Assembly: GCA_035720425.1 (NCBI GenBank)
Contig: DASTOB010000061.1
Location: 32,306-96,305, forward strand
Origin: DASTOB01 sp035720425
GTDB lineage: Bacteria; Chloroflexota; Limnocylindria; Limnocylindrales; CSP1-4
Length of the DNA stretch: 64,000 bases
Direction of reading: 5' to 3'
Part shown: positions 53,191 through 61,694 of the stretch, one piece after another
Position numbering within the stretch: position 1 is the first letter of the stretch
How the letters are laid out: each line of letters opens with the position of its first letter
Notes under the pieces: generated by a model
Databases searched by the model: none
The model's input: the letters and a program-made list of their open reading frames with translations, nothing else
Told to the model about the DNA's origin: nothing
Made by a program: the position numbers and the translations under genes

Positions 53191-53304
53191 CCGCTCAGGG
53201 ATCGCCGGAAGGCAGGCCGACGGCGAGTCCGGCGCACGCGATGGCGCGTCCGACGCCGGGTTGACGACGGGCCGACGACGGGGTGGCGGGACCGCCGTCC
53301 CCGT

Positions 53305-53334
53305 TTGACACCCTCGATCGGGGCAGCCTATCAT
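53305..53334 (+). promoter_or_regulatory. Promoter of the rpmH-rnpA-yidD-yidC-jag operon
   Basis: TTGACA (53305-53310) and TATCAT (53329-53334) with an 18-base spacer, close to consensus at both boxes. Expected start near 53341 leaves a leader of about 110 bases before rpmH. Confidence 0.7.
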
Positions 53335-53450
53335 CCGCCCGACGACGAACGCGCCGATGCGCTCACGGGCGCCAGGCGCGTTTGCGTGCCTCTAGGGGTT
53401 GGCTCCGAACGAGTCACCGAGGCGGATGGAGAGGATCGCGCACAGTCCCG

Positions 53451-53585
53451 ATGAAGCAGACCTACCAGCCCAAGAAGCGCCACCGCGCCAAGGAACACGG
53501 CTTCCGCGCCCGGATGAAGACCGCCGGCGGACGCCGAATCCTGGCCGCACGCCGGGCTCGTGGTCGGAAGCGCCTGACGGCCTGA
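53451..53585 (+). CDS. rpmH: Ribosomal protein L34
   Basis: 44 residues, [19 protein letters not shown] and so on, ending in [12 protein letters not shown]: complete and normal length. The KRxRxHGFRxRMxTxxGRxILxxRRxxGRKRL pattern of L34 is intact. First gene of the rightward operon; rnpA follows 35 bases later. Confidence 0.96.
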   Translation: MKQTYQPKKRHRAKEHGFRARMKTAGGRRILAARRARGRKRLTA

Positions 53586-53620
53586 CGAACGAGCGCGGCA
53601 GTGACACGCCGCGACTCGTG

Positions 53621-53956
53621 ATGCTCTCCCGTCCGCAGGACTTCGCGGCGTTCCAGGGTCGCGGGACCGTCCGGTCCCATCCGCTCCTCACCGCCCGGTT
53701 CCTGCGAACGGACCACGCCTCGACCCGGTTCGGCCTGTCGACCGGGCGCAAGCTCGGCGGCGCCGTGGTGCGAAACCGCGTTCGGCGGCGACTCCGTGAG
53801 GGGCTCAGGGTGATGGCGCCCTCGTTCCGGCCCGGCTGGGACGTCCTCATCATCGCCCGGCCCGCGCTCGTCACGGCCGACCACGACGCACTGGTCGGGG
53901 CGCTGCGCCGGCTGCTCGAGCAGGGCGGCGTGATCGGAGGACGAACCACTACGTGA
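53621..53956 (+). CDS. rnpA: Ribonuclease P protein component
   Basis: 111 residues from ATG 53621 (GTG 53618 directly before it is also possible). Assists the RNase P RNA in trimming tRNA 5' ends and, here, probably the tmRNA leader. Signature [39 protein letters not shown], with the RNR-x-RR-LRE core, is present. GTGA overlap with yidD. Confidence 0.93.
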   Translation: MLSRPQDFAAFQGRGTVRSHPLLTARFLRTDHASTRFGLSTGRKLGGAVVRNRVRRRLREGLRVMAPSFRPGWDVLIIARPALVTADHDALVGALRRLLEQGGVIGGRTTT

Positions 53957-54159
53957 AGCGCGTCGGGATCGGGTTCATACGTCTCTACCGGATCGTGTTT
54001 GCGTGGTTGCCGCCGAGCTGTCGGTTCGAGCCCACCTGCTCGCACTACACGGAGCAGGCGATAGACAAGTACGGCCTCGTCCGGGGCAGCTGGATGGGGG
54101 CACGCCGCATTGCTCGCTGTCACCCCTGGAACCCGGGCGGATATGACCCCGTCCGGTGA
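53953..54159 (+). CDS. yidD: Membrane protein insertion efficiency factor YidD
   Basis: 68 residues from GTG 53953. [62 protein letters not shown] is the complete YidD pattern with its three cysteines. Works with YidC. Its end overlaps the yidC start by 17 bases. Confidence 0.94.
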   Translation: MKRVGIGFIRLYRIVFAWLPPSCRFEPTCSHYTEQAIDKYGLVRGSWMGARRIARCHPWNPGGYDPVR

Positions 54160-55324
54160 CGGTGGTCGGGGGGTGAGGACCGGGAGCGGGCGACGCCCGT
54201 GGCTGGCGCCGCTCCTGCTCCTCACGGTCGTCGCTCTCGTCGCGGCGTGTGTCCCGGGAGCGCCGGCAGGGTCCGGCGCTCCGTCGCCGTCGCCCATTCC
54301 GCCGCTCGCACCGGCCCAGCCCACGGACCCGTTCAACCTGTTCGCGTGGGCGTTCACGCCGATCTTCCAGCCGATGTTCATCCTGCTCGTGTTCGTCTAC
54401 GACGTGCTCGAGCAGGCCGCCGTGCCCGGGGCGATCGGGATCGCGATCGTCGTCCTCACGCTCGTCGTGCGGGCGGTGCTGATCCCGCTCTATCGCCGCC
54501 AGCTCGTCTCGCAGCGGCGGATGCAGATGCTCCAGCCGGAAATCTCCGAGATCAAGCGGCGCTTCAAGGGCGACGCGATGAAGCAGCGGGTCGCGCAACA
54601 GGAGCTCATGAAGGAGCGCGGGGTCAACCCGCTGGCCGGCTGCCTGCCGCTCCTCCTGCAGCTGCCGCTCCTGTTCGTCATGTATTCGGTCATCTCGAAC
54701 GGACTGACCAACCCGGATCCGACCGCGATGCTCCAGGTCGCCGGCATCACGCTCGTCGATATCGACTGCCTGAACAACGGCGACCAGTTCAAGCCGTGCA
54801 TCGACCCGATCGTCCCGCTCCTCGGTGACGTGAGCAAGCCGGAGATCCTGTTCACCATCCCCGGCATCATGTTCGGCGTGAGCGGGCTGGCGATCCTGTC
54901 TTCGCTGCTTCAGCTCGTTCAATCGCGGATGATGCTCACCCCGGCGGATCCCACCAACGACGACCCCAACCTGCGCATCCAGCGCCAGACGATGCTGTTC
55001 CTGCCGCTCATCTCGATCCTCTACGGCGGCATCCTGCCAGCCGGCCTGTTCATCTACTGGATCGTGGCGACGATCTTCTCGATCGTCCAGCAGTACCTGA
55101 TCGTCGGCTGGGGTGCGATGTTCCCGCTGTTCGGCTGGACGCCGGGCTTCGCGGCCGACCACACACCGCGGTTCCCGGTGGCGATGCCACCGCCGGTCGA
55201 TCCATCGACCCGGCCGGCCAAGTCCGTGCTCGGAGGGGCGAACGTGTCGCGAGCCGCGTCCGCCGACAAGACCATTCGCCATCGTGAACGCGGCCGCCAG
55301 GGCCGCCGAGGGAGACGCCGCTGA
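54143..55324 (+). CDS. yidC: Membrane protein insertase YidC, lipoprotein type
   Basis: 393 residues from ATG 54143. The N-terminus is a signal peptide ending in the lipobox VAAC (Cys36), so it is probably lipid-anchored, as in the Gram-positive YidC/SpoIIIJ form; the large periplasmic domain of Gram-negative YidC is missing. Insertase helices: [21 protein letters not shown] with the groove arginine, [23 protein letters not shown], and a C-terminal [27 protein letters not shown]. The C-terminus is very basic. A 50-residue loop after helix 2 ([31 protein letters not shown]) has two cysteines. Confidence 0.93.
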   Translation: MTPSGDGGRGVRTGSGRRPWLAPLLLLTVVALVAACVPGAPAGSGAPSPSPIPPLAPAQPTDPFNLFAWAFTPIFQPMFILLVFVYDVLEQAAVPGAIGIAIVVLTLVVRAVLIPLYRRQLVSQRRMQMLQPEISEIKRRFKGDAMKQRVAQQELMKERGVNPLAGCLPLLLQLPLLFVMYSVISNGLTNPDPTAMLQVAGITLVDIDCLNNGDQFKPCIDPIVPLLGDVSKPEILFTIPGIMFGVSGLAILSSLLQLVQSRMMLTPADPTNDDPNLRIQRQTMLFLPLISILYGGILPAGLFIYWIVATIFSIVQQYLIVGWGAMFPLFGWTPGFAADHTPRFPVAMPPPVDPSTRPAKSVLGGANVSRAASADKTIRHRERGRQGRRGRRR

Positions 55325-55325
55325 C

Positions 55326-56423
55326 ATGAGTGCGTATCGGGAGTTCACCGGCAAGACGGTCGAGGAAGCGCTGCGCAGCGCCCGCGAGGAATTCGGCGCG
55401 GGCCTCGACGACCTCGACTTCGAGATCCTCACCCCGGGCAGCCGGGGAGTACTCGGGATGGGCGCGGAACCCGCCAGAATCGTGGCGGCGCCGCGCGCCG
55501 CCCTCGGTGGTGCCGCGCCCAAGCGCGAGGCGGCGGCCGCCCAGCCGCTTCCGCCCCCGCCACCGCGCGACGACCGGGGGTTCGGCGACCGGGATCGGGA
55601 TCGCGGCGGCCGAGGGTTCGGCGACCGGGATCGCGGCCCACGCCGCGACGATCGCCCCCCGCGCGACGATCGCCCCCCGCGCGACGAGCGGCCGGCTGCC
55701 ACCGTCGAGGGAGCCCCCGCAGCCGTCGAGAGCGCGCCGGTCGACGCCGAGCAAGGGCCCCGTCGGGAGGACCGCGGGGAACGCGACCGCGGGGCCCGTT
55801 TCGGCGACCGCTCGCGTGACCGCGGACCGCGGCGTGACGACCGCGGGCCCCGGCGCGCGCCGTCGTCTGACCTGTCCGCGAGCGAGGCCGCAGAGGTCGA
55901 GGCGGCACGGGGATCCCTCGCCGCGGAGCGTGCGGACCTCGAGGCCGCGGAGGCATCGCCGGAGGCGCTCGCCGCCGGGAAGCAGATCCTCGAGGAGTTG
56001 ATGGGCCACCTCGGGTTTGACGTGAAGGTCGAGCTTGAGACCGGCGACACGAGCCGCCTCAACGTCGTCGGGGAGGGCGAGGAGCGCGACGCGCTCGGCG
56101 CCCTGATCGGCCGCAAGGGGGAGCGCCTGTCCGCGCTCCAGCACCTCGTCAACCTCATGCTGTCGCGGCGGATGGGCGGCTGGACGCGCGTGCTCGTCGA
56201 CGTCGAGGACTATCGCGGCCGCCGCGAGCGACAGTTGCGCGACCTGGCGGACCGGGCCGCGTCGCGCGTCGTCGAGACCGGCAAGATGCTCCAGCTCGAG
56301 CCGATGCCTGCCCTCGAGCGGCGCTGGATCCACATCGCGTTGCGCGACAATCCGGACGTGGCGACGCAGTCGATCGGCGAGGAACCCAATCGGCGGGTGG
56401 TCGTTCTGCCGCGCGGCGGCTGA
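55326..56423 (+). CDS. jag: RNA-binding protein Jag/KhpB with a long RD-rich linker
   Basis: 365 residues. Jag_N domain (1-55: EFTGKTVEEALRSAREEFGAGLDDLDFEIL), then about 130 residues of Arg/Asp/Gly/Pro-rich sequence with repeats of GFGDRDR, RRDD and RPPRDD, then KH-like (about 215-285; IGRKGERLSALQHLVNLM) and R3H (about 290-352; RRERQLRDLADRAASRVVETG) domains. The usual Jag is 200-260 residues; the linker makes up the difference. KhpB/Jag binds RNA and influences cell shape and division. Two bases after yidC. Confidence 0.9.
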   Translation: MSAYREFTGKTVEEALRSAREEFGAGLDDLDFEILTPGSRGVLGMGAEPARIVAAPRAALGGAAPKREAAAAQPLPPPPPRDDRGFGDRDRDRGGRGFGDRDRGPRRDDRPPRDDRPPRDERPAATVEGAPAAVESAPVDAEQGPRREDRGERDRGARFGDRSRDRGPRRDDRGPRRAPSSDLSASEAAEVEAARGSLAAERADLEAAEASPEALAAGKQILEELMGHLGFDVKVELETGDTSRLNVVGEGEERDALGALIGRKGERLSALQHLVNLMLSRRMGGWTRVLVDVEDYRGRRERQLRDLADRAASRVVETGKMLQLEPMPALERRWIHIALRDNPDVATQSIGEEPNRRVVVLPRGG

Positions 56424-56520
56424 ACGAACGGGCCATGGGGGACGCGTCACGCGTGGCGCATGCTGGGCGTCATCTGATCGCGTGCCGCGAAACCGCGGTG
56501 CCGGGCTCCCACGTAGGGCC

Positions 56521-56529
56521 TGCTAGGAT
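56521..56529 (+). promoter_or_regulatory. Extended -10 (TGC TAGGAT) for the VanW gene
   Basis: TGCTAGGAT with the TAGGAT at 56524-56529, twelve bases before ATG 56542. No -35 apparent. Confidence 0.5.
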
Positions 56530-56541
56530 GGCGCCCGACCG

Positions 56542-58443
56542 ATGACCACGACGACGAACACCGCGCCGCCGATCACCCTCGACACGGGTCGTCGGTCCGG
56601 TCTCCTCCGCTTCGGCATCGCCTTCGCGGCCAGCCTCGGCGTCGCGATCATCCTCGCCGTCGGTGCGCTCTACGCGTTCGATCGGGCCTACGAGGGCCGC
56701 GTGCTGCCCGGGATCCGCGTCGCCGGCGTCGACCTGTCCGGGCTTGACCCGGCCGTCGCCGAGGACCGCGTTGCCGACGCGTTCGCCTACGTCGGCCGCG
56801 GTGCGATCGATCTCACCATCGGGTCCGAGACGAGGACGATCGGGTACGGCGTCTTCGACCGCCGGGTGGACGTCGATGCCGTGGTCGGCGACGCGCTCGC
56901 CGTCGGCCGTGTCGGCTCGCCCGCGGAGCGACTGGTCGGCAACGCCAAGACGGCCGTCCGCGGTGTTGCCCTCGAGCCGGCGGTGGTCTACGACCCCGAG
57001 GCACTTTCCGCCGCCATCGAGGCGATCGCCGTGACCTTCGACCGCGCCCCGGTGAGCGCGTCGGTCGAACTGACGGAGACTGGATTCAGCGTGGTTCCGG
57101 GCGTCGACGGCGTGCGCGCCGATCGCACCGCGGCCGCCGAGGCGATCCGCGCGGTCATCGCCGACCTCGACACGCCGGCCAGGATCGAGGTCGACCTTCC
57201 GCTCGTCGTCGTCGAGCCAACGATCACGACGCGTGAGGCGCTCGAGGCCCGTCTCGCCGCGGAGCGAATCGCGATGGACATCACGCTCGCCGAGGGCGAC
57301 GAGCGCTGGACGATCCCCGGCACGACGGTTCGCTCGTGGATCTCGTTCGTGTCAACCCCGGACGGCTCCTACCAGCCGGCGGTCGACACAACCGGTCTCG
57401 GAACCGAACTGGGCGAGATCGCCAAGCTGGTCGCCCGCGAGCCGAAGAATGCAACGTTCCTCGTCGGCGACGGGAGCGTCGTGGTCGGGGTGACCGCCGG
57501 CGCCGATGGTCGTTCGCTTGACATCCCGACGACGACGACCCGCATCAACGACGCCCTTCGGGCGCGAGCCGGCCGCGCACCGACGCCGGTCGTCGAGCCG
57601 GCCCTGCTCGTCGTGGCGCCGGCCCTGTCGACCGAGGACGCCGAGAAGGTCGCGCCGCTCATGGAGCGCATCTCGACCTGGACGACCTGGTTCCCGATCG
57701 GCGAGAAGAACGGCTTCGGCGCGAACATCTGGATCCCTGCCATCGACATCGACGGCTACGTCGTGGGCCCGGGCGAGACGTTCGACTTCTGGAAGGCCGT
57801 CGGACCGGTCACCCGCGAGCGCGGCTACCGCGACGGTGGGGCGATCATCAACGGCCGAACGGAGCCCCAGGGCGCGCTCGCCGGCGGGATCTGCTCGACC
57901 TCGACCACGCTGTTCAACGCCGCGCTTCGGGCCGGCTTCGACATGGGTGCCCGGCGCAACCACTACTACTACATCGACCGCTACCCGCTCGGCCTCGACG
58001 CGACCGTGTTCAAGAGCGCGTCCGGGTCCGTCCAGACGATGTCGTGGACGAACGACACGGAGTACCCGGTGCTCATCCGCGGGTTCAAGATCCGCGAGGG
58101 CAGCAAGGGCTACGTCCGGTTCGACCTGTACAGCGTGCCGACGGGTCGGACGGTCTCCTTCTCGAAGCCGACGGTGAAGAACGTCAGACCGGCGAGCGAT
58201 TCGGTCCAGTACACGACCTCGCTCGCACCCGGTGTCCGCCAGCGGATCGAGTACCCGGTCGACGGCAAGGATGTCTGGGTGACCCGCACGGTCAAGGACG
58301 CGGCCGGGGCCGTCATCCACGAGGAGACGTACTACTCCCACTACGCCCGAATCACCGGCATCGTGCTCGTCGGCGTTGCTCCGACCGACACGACCGCCGA
58401 ACCGGCTCCGCCGCCCGACCCGGCCCCGACGCCGACGCCGTAG
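56542..58443 (+). CDS. VanW-family cell-surface protein
   Basis: 633 residues. One N-terminal membrane helix (about 22-45), then two repeats of a YoaR/peptidoglycan-binding-like domain (about 55-230 and 235-365; VLPGIRVAGVDLSGLDPAVAEDRV marks the first), then the VanW domain (about 385-550), with WFPIGEKN, PGETFDFWKAVGPVTRERGYRDGGAIINGR and AGGICSTSTTLFNAALRAG. The C-terminus is Thr/Pro-rich. VanW proteins occur next to glycopeptide-resistance genes in some bacteria but the activity is not established. None of those genes is here. Probably acts in or on the cell wall. Confidence 0.88.
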   Translation: MTTTTNTAPPITLDTGRRSGLLRFGIAFAASLGVAIILAVGALYAFDRAYEGRVLPGIRVAGVDLSGLDPAVAEDRVADAFAYVGRGAIDLTIGSETRTIGYGVFDRRVDVDAVVGDALAVGRVGSPAERLVGNAKTAVRGVALEPAVVYDPEALSAAIEAIAVTFDRAPVSASVELTETGFSVVPGVDGVRADRTAAAEAIRAVIADLDTPARIEVDLPLVVVEPTITTREALEARLAAERIAMDITLAEGDERWTIPGTTVRSWISFVSTPDGSYQPAVDTTGLGTELGEIAKLVAREPKNATFLVGDGSVVVGVTAGADGRSLDIPTTTTRINDALRARAGRAPTPVVEPALLVVAPALSTEDAEKVAPLMERISTWTTWFPIGEKNGFGANIWIPAIDIDGYVVGPGETFDFWKAVGPVTRERGYRDGGAIINGRTEPQGALAGGICSTSTTLFNAALRAGFDMGARRNHYYYIDRYPLGLDATVFKSASGSVQTMSWTNDTEYPVLIRGFKIREGSKGYVRFDLYSVPTGRTVSFSKPTVKNVRPASDSVQYTTSLAPGVRQRIEYPVDGKDVWVTRTVKDAAGAVIHEETYYSHYARITGIVLVGVAPTDTTAEPAPPPDPAPTPTP

Positions 58444-58477
58444 CACGACCCGCGCGGGGGTGCCGCGACGTCGCGAC

Positions 58478-58942
58478 TCAGTTCGCGCGACCGCGCCGCA
58501 TCACGACGGCCGCACTCGCCAGCACACCGAGCACGATCACGGCGCCGAGGCCGATGGAGGACGGCCCCACCGGCGCAGCCGGCTGCTCGCTGTCCGTGGC
58601 GGGCAGGGTGTCCGAGACGGTCACCCGGCCCTCCATCGTCGGATGGATCGTGCAGTGGTAGCGGTAGATGCCGACCGTCGCGAAGGTCACACTGCGCGAA
58701 GAGTTGGTGAAGATGTTGCCGGTTCCCCAGCTCTCATCGGCCGCCGTCGCGTCGTGGCGCTCCGCATCACGGTTCGTCCAGGTCACCGAGTCACCCGGGG
58801 CGATCGTCACGTCGGCCGGCTGGAAGGTGTTCGCCTCGATCGTCACATCATGATTCGCGGCCGCCGCAGCGCCACCGGCCACCGCGACGACCAGGATGAG
58901 TCCGCAGCCGACGGCCATCGACCACCGTGCCAGGTTCGCCAT
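58478..58942 (-). CDS. Membrane-anchored cupredoxin (plastocyanin-like)
   Basis: 154 residues. Signal peptide (1-29), a blue-copper domain with ligands His63, Cys97, His100 and Met103 (RYHCTIHPTMEG), then a C-terminal helix (about 128-148) and a basic end that anchors it outside the membrane. Cupredoxins carry single electrons. GGGAGG lies seven bases before ATG 58942, so it is not leaderless, unlike the divergent LuxR gene. An 18-base inverted repeat separates the two. Confidence 0.92.
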   Translation of the reverse strand: MANLARWSMAVGCGLILVVAVAGGAAAAANHDVTIEANTFQPADVTIAPGDSVTWTNRDAERHDATAADESWGTGNIFTNSSRSVTFATVGIYRYHCTIHPTMEGRVTVSDTLPATDSEQPAAPVGPSSIGLGAVIVLGVLASAAVVMRRGRAN

Positions 58943-59012
58943 CGTCGTACCTCCCGCGTGGCGCGCGGTGGACCGCCCGGCCGCGCCGGCGCACGGTGCC
59001 GGGTCCGACCGA

Positions 59013-59041
59013 TTGAGGCCATACGACGAACGTCGTATTGT
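59013..59041 (+). promoter_or_regulatory. Promoter of the LuxR-type gene
   Basis: TTGAGG (59013-59018) and TATTGT (59036-59041) are 17 bases apart, and TATTGT ends six bases before ATG 59048. The inverted repeat 59021-59038 fills the spacer and runs into the -10. Confidence 0.65.
59021..59038. promoter_or_regulatory. Perfect inverted repeat, probable operator
   Basis: ATACGACG-aa-CGTCGTAT: eight-base arms with a two-base centre, between the divergent LuxR and cupredoxin genes. A dimeric regulator bound here would cover the LuxR promoter and could also control the cupredoxin gene. Confidence 0.65.
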
Positions 59042-59047
59042 GCGTCG

Positions 59048-59794
59048 ATGGCGCTCGTGACGGATCGCGACTATCGGGCGATCCTCGCGGTCGTTGCCGA
59101 GGCCGCACGCGGTACGGCCGCGATGCCACTGCCGCCCGGCGCGCTCGAGGCCACCCGCCGGCTCTTCCCGTGGGCGGACAGCGCGGCGTACTTCGAGGGT
59201 GCTCCGTGGAGCCGATGGCGCAGGGTGTGGGTGTCGGGCAACCACACGCCGTGGTCAACCTCCGAGCGCGAGGTCGTGGACCGCTTCCGGCACCAGGTTC
59301 CGCTCTGGCCGGGACCCACGTCGCTCGACCGTCCGTTGCGCCTGTCGGACTTCATGTCCCGGCGCGCGTACCGTCGTCTCGACCTGTACGTGATGGCTGG
59401 TCGGGCCCATGGGATCGAGTACTCGATGGGCTGGTGGACCCGGCCGCGGGACGGCATCGTCCGCGGCTTCGGCATCGATGCGAGCGCGCGGGACTTCAGC
59501 GACCGCGATCTGGCGGTACTCGACATCCTCGGAACGTACCTCGGCCGGGTGCTCTCGATCCACGACCCGCGTCTGCCGGAGGCACCGGCATCGCATCGGC
59601 TCACCGCGCGGCAGCGCGACATTCTCGGCTGGGTCGCTCGCGGACGGTCGAACCTGGAAATCGCCACGATCCTGTCGCTGTCGCCCGGGACGGTGCGCAA
59701 GCATCTCGAGAACGCCTACGAGCGTCTCGGGGTGCACAGTCGGGCCGCGGCCGTGCAAGCCGGCTACGGCGGACTCGATCGGGCAGAATCGTAG
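59048..59794 (+). CDS. LuxR-family transcriptional regulator
   Basis: 248 residues. The C-terminal HTH (about 185-245) reads LTARQRDILGWVARGRSNLEIATILSLSPGTVRKHLENAYERLGVHSRAAAV, a complete LuxR/GerE domain. The N-terminal 170 residues form a mixed, Trp-rich domain I cannot place; it is not a response-regulator receiver. The sensed signal is unknown. Position opposite the cupredoxin gene suggests that gene is a target. Confidence 0.85.
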   Translation: MALVTDRDYRAILAVVAEAARGTAAMPLPPGALEATRRLFPWADSAAYFEGAPWSRWRRVWVSGNHTPWSTSEREVVDRFRHQVPLWPGPTSLDRPLRLSDFMSRRAYRRLDLYVMAGRAHGIEYSMGWWTRPRDGIVRGFGIDASARDFSDRDLAVLDILGTYLGRVLSIHDPRLPEAPASHRLTARQRDILGWVARGRSNLEIATILSLSPGTVRKHLENAYERLGVHSRAAAVQAGYGGLDRAES

Positions 59795-59852
59795 GAGGGA
59801 GACCACCCGGCGATCTCCGAGAGGGCCGATGCCGCTCCGGCGGGCCTGGGCG

Positions 59853-60704
59853 TCAGCGCGGAGGTAGGGCGAACAAACGGCGCGGCCCCGGCAGGCCGCG
59901 CAGTTCGTGCTCGCCGCGGTCTTCCAGGCCAAGGCGATCGTCGCCCGCGAGGGTGGCGGTCGTGGCCGACACGAGGATCTCCCCGGGACCGGCGATCGAC
60001 AGCATGCGTGAGGCCTCGTGGATCGCCAGGCCGCGGATGTCGTCGCCGGCCGGCTCCACCTCGCCGGTGTGGACGGCCAACCGAATGGTGACCTCGAGAC
60101 CCGTGGCAGCATCGCGCAGGGCGAGCGCGCAGCGCAGCGCCCTCGCCGCACCGTCGAACGTCGCCAGGGTACCGTCTCCGGTGGTCTTGACGACCCGACC
60201 ACGAAAGCGGGCCACGATGTCCGCCGCCTGGCCCTCGAACGCTGCCAGCAGGTCTCCCCACGTCCGATCGCCGAGGCGAACCGCCGCCGCCGTCGAGTCG
60301 ACGATGTCGGTGAAGACGATCGTCGTGATCACCCGGTCGGCGAGTGACTCGAGCGGCGCGAGGAAGCCCCGGGCTCCGGTCCACGCGATCGTTTCGGCCG
60401 GCTCGTCGCCGACGACCCAGGCGTCGTGACCCGGCGGAATGTCCAGGAGCGAGATCGGCTCGGCGTCAAAGGCCGTTCCGTCACGGAGGATGAACGACAT
60501 CCGCCCACGGATGAGCACCCCCACGTGGTGCACCTCGCACCACTCGGTGCCGATGAGCGGTCGGATGTGGGTCGACCAGCGCCAGCCCGGCTGCTGGAGG
60601 TCGTGCGAGACCGTGAGGCCGCCCTTCGTGATCATCTCGGAGCGAACGGTCTCGATCTCGATGACCTCGTCGGGGGACGAGAAGCTCCGCACGTAGCGTT
60701 CCAC
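59853..60704 (-). CDS. Cupin + class III adenylyl/guanylyl cyclase fusion
   Basis: About 283 residues from GTG 60704 (GGAGG five bases upstream; GTG 60710 is an alternative). Residues 30-105 look like a cupin-type sensor (VHHVGVLIRGRMSFILRDGTAFDAEPISLLDIPPGHDAWVVGDEP). Residues about 125-283 are a cyclase domain: ITTIVFTDIVDST with metal residue Asp133, KTTGDGTL with Asp177, and GLAIHEASRM where most class III enzymes have an Asn three to four residues before the Arg. It may make cyclic AMP in response to a small ligand. A TACGCT -10 lies at 60728-60723. Confidence 0.85.
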   Translation of the reverse strand: MERYVRSFSSPDEVIEIETVRSEMITKGGLTVSHDLQQPGWRWSTHIRPLIGTEWCEVHHVGVLIRGRMSFILRDGTAFDAEPISLLDIPPGHDAWVVGDEPAETIAWTGARGFLAPLESLADRVITTIVFTDIVDSTAAAVRLGDRTWGDLLAAFEGQAADIVARFRGRVVKTTGDGTLATFDGAARALRCALALRDAATGLEVTIRLAVHTGEVEPAGDDIRGLAIHEASRMLSIAGPGEILVSATTATLAGDDRLGLEDRGEHELRGLPGPRRLFALPPR

Positions 60705-60806
60705 GGCCACCTCCGAACCCGGAGCGTAGCAGAGGCAGAGCCGTTCACTCACGCACTGCGCGCGGCACGCGCGCACGGCGGCGCGACGATTCGAAAGGGG
60801 GCACGG

Positions 60807-61180
60807 TGGTGGAGATGGGGGAGAGTCGAACTCCCCGTCCAGAGCCCGTTGCCGGAGACCACTACGAGCGTGTCCGATGGTTTGTCGTCGACCGATCGGG
60901 CGCCCATCGGCAGGCTCCCGGCCGGTCCAGTCACGTGCCCCTAGATCGGGCTTGTCACCGGACTACGCGACGCTGATCCGGTTTGCAGCCCCGCTGTATG
61001 ACGCTTCCACCACCCGCGGGACCGAGGTGGCTTCCACGCTCACCTTACCGCCTAAGCGGCGAGGGCGAGAGTCGACTGGCGGTTGCCAGGTACTTCGTTT
61101 TGCCGCCTGTTTAACGAGGCCTGACGGCACCTCGGCTCGCGTCCTCCGACTGCAGGACCCTGTCGAAACCACACATCCCC
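60807..61180 (-). ncRNA. ssrA: Transfer-messenger RNA (tmRNA)
   Basis: Rescues stalled ribosomes and adds a degradation tag. The 3' part reads GGACGGGGAGTTCGACTC and then ends CCATCTCCACCA with the CCA encoded at 60807. The 5' end GGGGATG (61180-61174) pairs with CATCTCC of the 3' end over seven positions, one of them G-U, and is followed by GGTTTCGACAGGG, a highly conserved tmRNA sequence. About 374 nucleotides. The tag frame ends in ...TLALAA followed by TAG; read back it gives QNEVPGNRQSTLALAA, preceded by Arg codons. The resume codon is therefore CGG or CAA, not the usual Ala/Gly codon; uncertain by a codon or two. Confidence 0.93.
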
Positions 61181-61210
61181 ACAGGACCCGAACGTCGGTT
61201 CGGTATGCAG

Positions 61211-61239
61211 ATCGTACCACCGGTCGGCCGATCCGCCAA
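61211..61239 (-). promoter_or_regulatory. Promoter of the tmRNA gene
   Basis: Minus strand: TTGGCG (61239-61234) and TACGAT (61216-61211) with a 17-base spacer. The predicted start, near 61204, leaves about 24 bases to be removed by RNase P to give the mature 5' end at 61180. Confidence 0.6.
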
Positions 61240-61279
61240 CGCCTGCTCCGGCGCAATGGGCCGAGAGGCGATGACGGTA

Positions 61280-61324
61280 CCGCGCTGTCGCGGGCTCCTC
61301 TGCCGCGCTGTCGCGGCCCCTCTG
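61280..61324. repeat. Two tandem copies of a 22-23-base unit
   Basis: The unit starts ccgcgctgtcgcgg and ends cctctg, first copy 61280-61302, second 61303-61324, with one base lost in the second. ccgcg...cgcgg arms make each copy a small hairpin. Confidence 0.75.
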
Positions 61325-61444
61325 CCGCACGGTCAACGCTCCCGTGGGTAACGAAATCTGGATGAACGAGCGTGGGCGCATGCCGGTTTCGGTCAGTTTC
61401 GCGATGTGAGCGTGCTCGTTCGTTCGGGTCGCGTAACTGGTGGT

Positions 61445-61491
61445 AGCGCCGCAACGTGGGGAGCGCCGCAACGTGGGGAGCGCCGCAACGG
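61445..61491. repeat. 17-base tandem repeat, nearly three copies
   Basis: agcgccgcaacgtgggg is repeated exactly at 61445-61461 and 61462-61478, and its first 12 bases again at 61479-61490. Confidence 0.8.
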
Positions 61492-61550
61492 TACCCGGAC
61501 GGCGCACCTCCGCCCGGACCATCGGGTCGGATGCCCGATCCCGGACATCC

Positions 61551-61559
61551 TGCTACTGT
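61551..61559 (+). promoter_or_regulatory. Extended -10 (TGC TACTGT) upstream of the MFS gene
   Basis: TACTGT at 61554-61559 with the upstream TG. A GTG follows after five bases, but the MFS frame starts 135 bases downstream, so the MFS gene would have a leader. Confidence 0.4.
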
Positions 61560-61694
61560 TGATCGTGGCCGAACCTCCTCATCCGAGGACGGGGGACCCG
61601 ACACCCGGGGCGAACCGCGGACCGTCCGCGGCGGCGAACCCACGCCGAGCCCGACAGCTCACCTCGCAGGCCAGCGGGCTGTTCGAGGTACGTC

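Larger units (their letters stand above)
52951..53450. other. Divergent dnaA / rpmH intergenic region
   Basis: 500 bases without a gene. It holds the rpmH promoter (53305-53334), a 17-base inverted repeat (53174-53190), and a minus-strand TATCCT at 53137-53132 that may belong to dnaA. No DnaA boxes close to consensus were seen. Confidence 0.6.
61181..61694. other. Intergenic region between tmRNA and the MFS gene
   Basis: 514 bases: the tmRNA promoter, two short tandem repeats (61280-61324 and 61445-61491) and a probable promoter at 61551-61559. No convincing gene; a GTG frame at 61565 was considered and rejected. Confidence 0.55.

Noticed and set aside
52951..53450. Second oriC location between dnaA and rpmH
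   Set aside because: No near-consensus DnaA boxes were found there, whereas the dnaA-dnaN gap has a perfect one.
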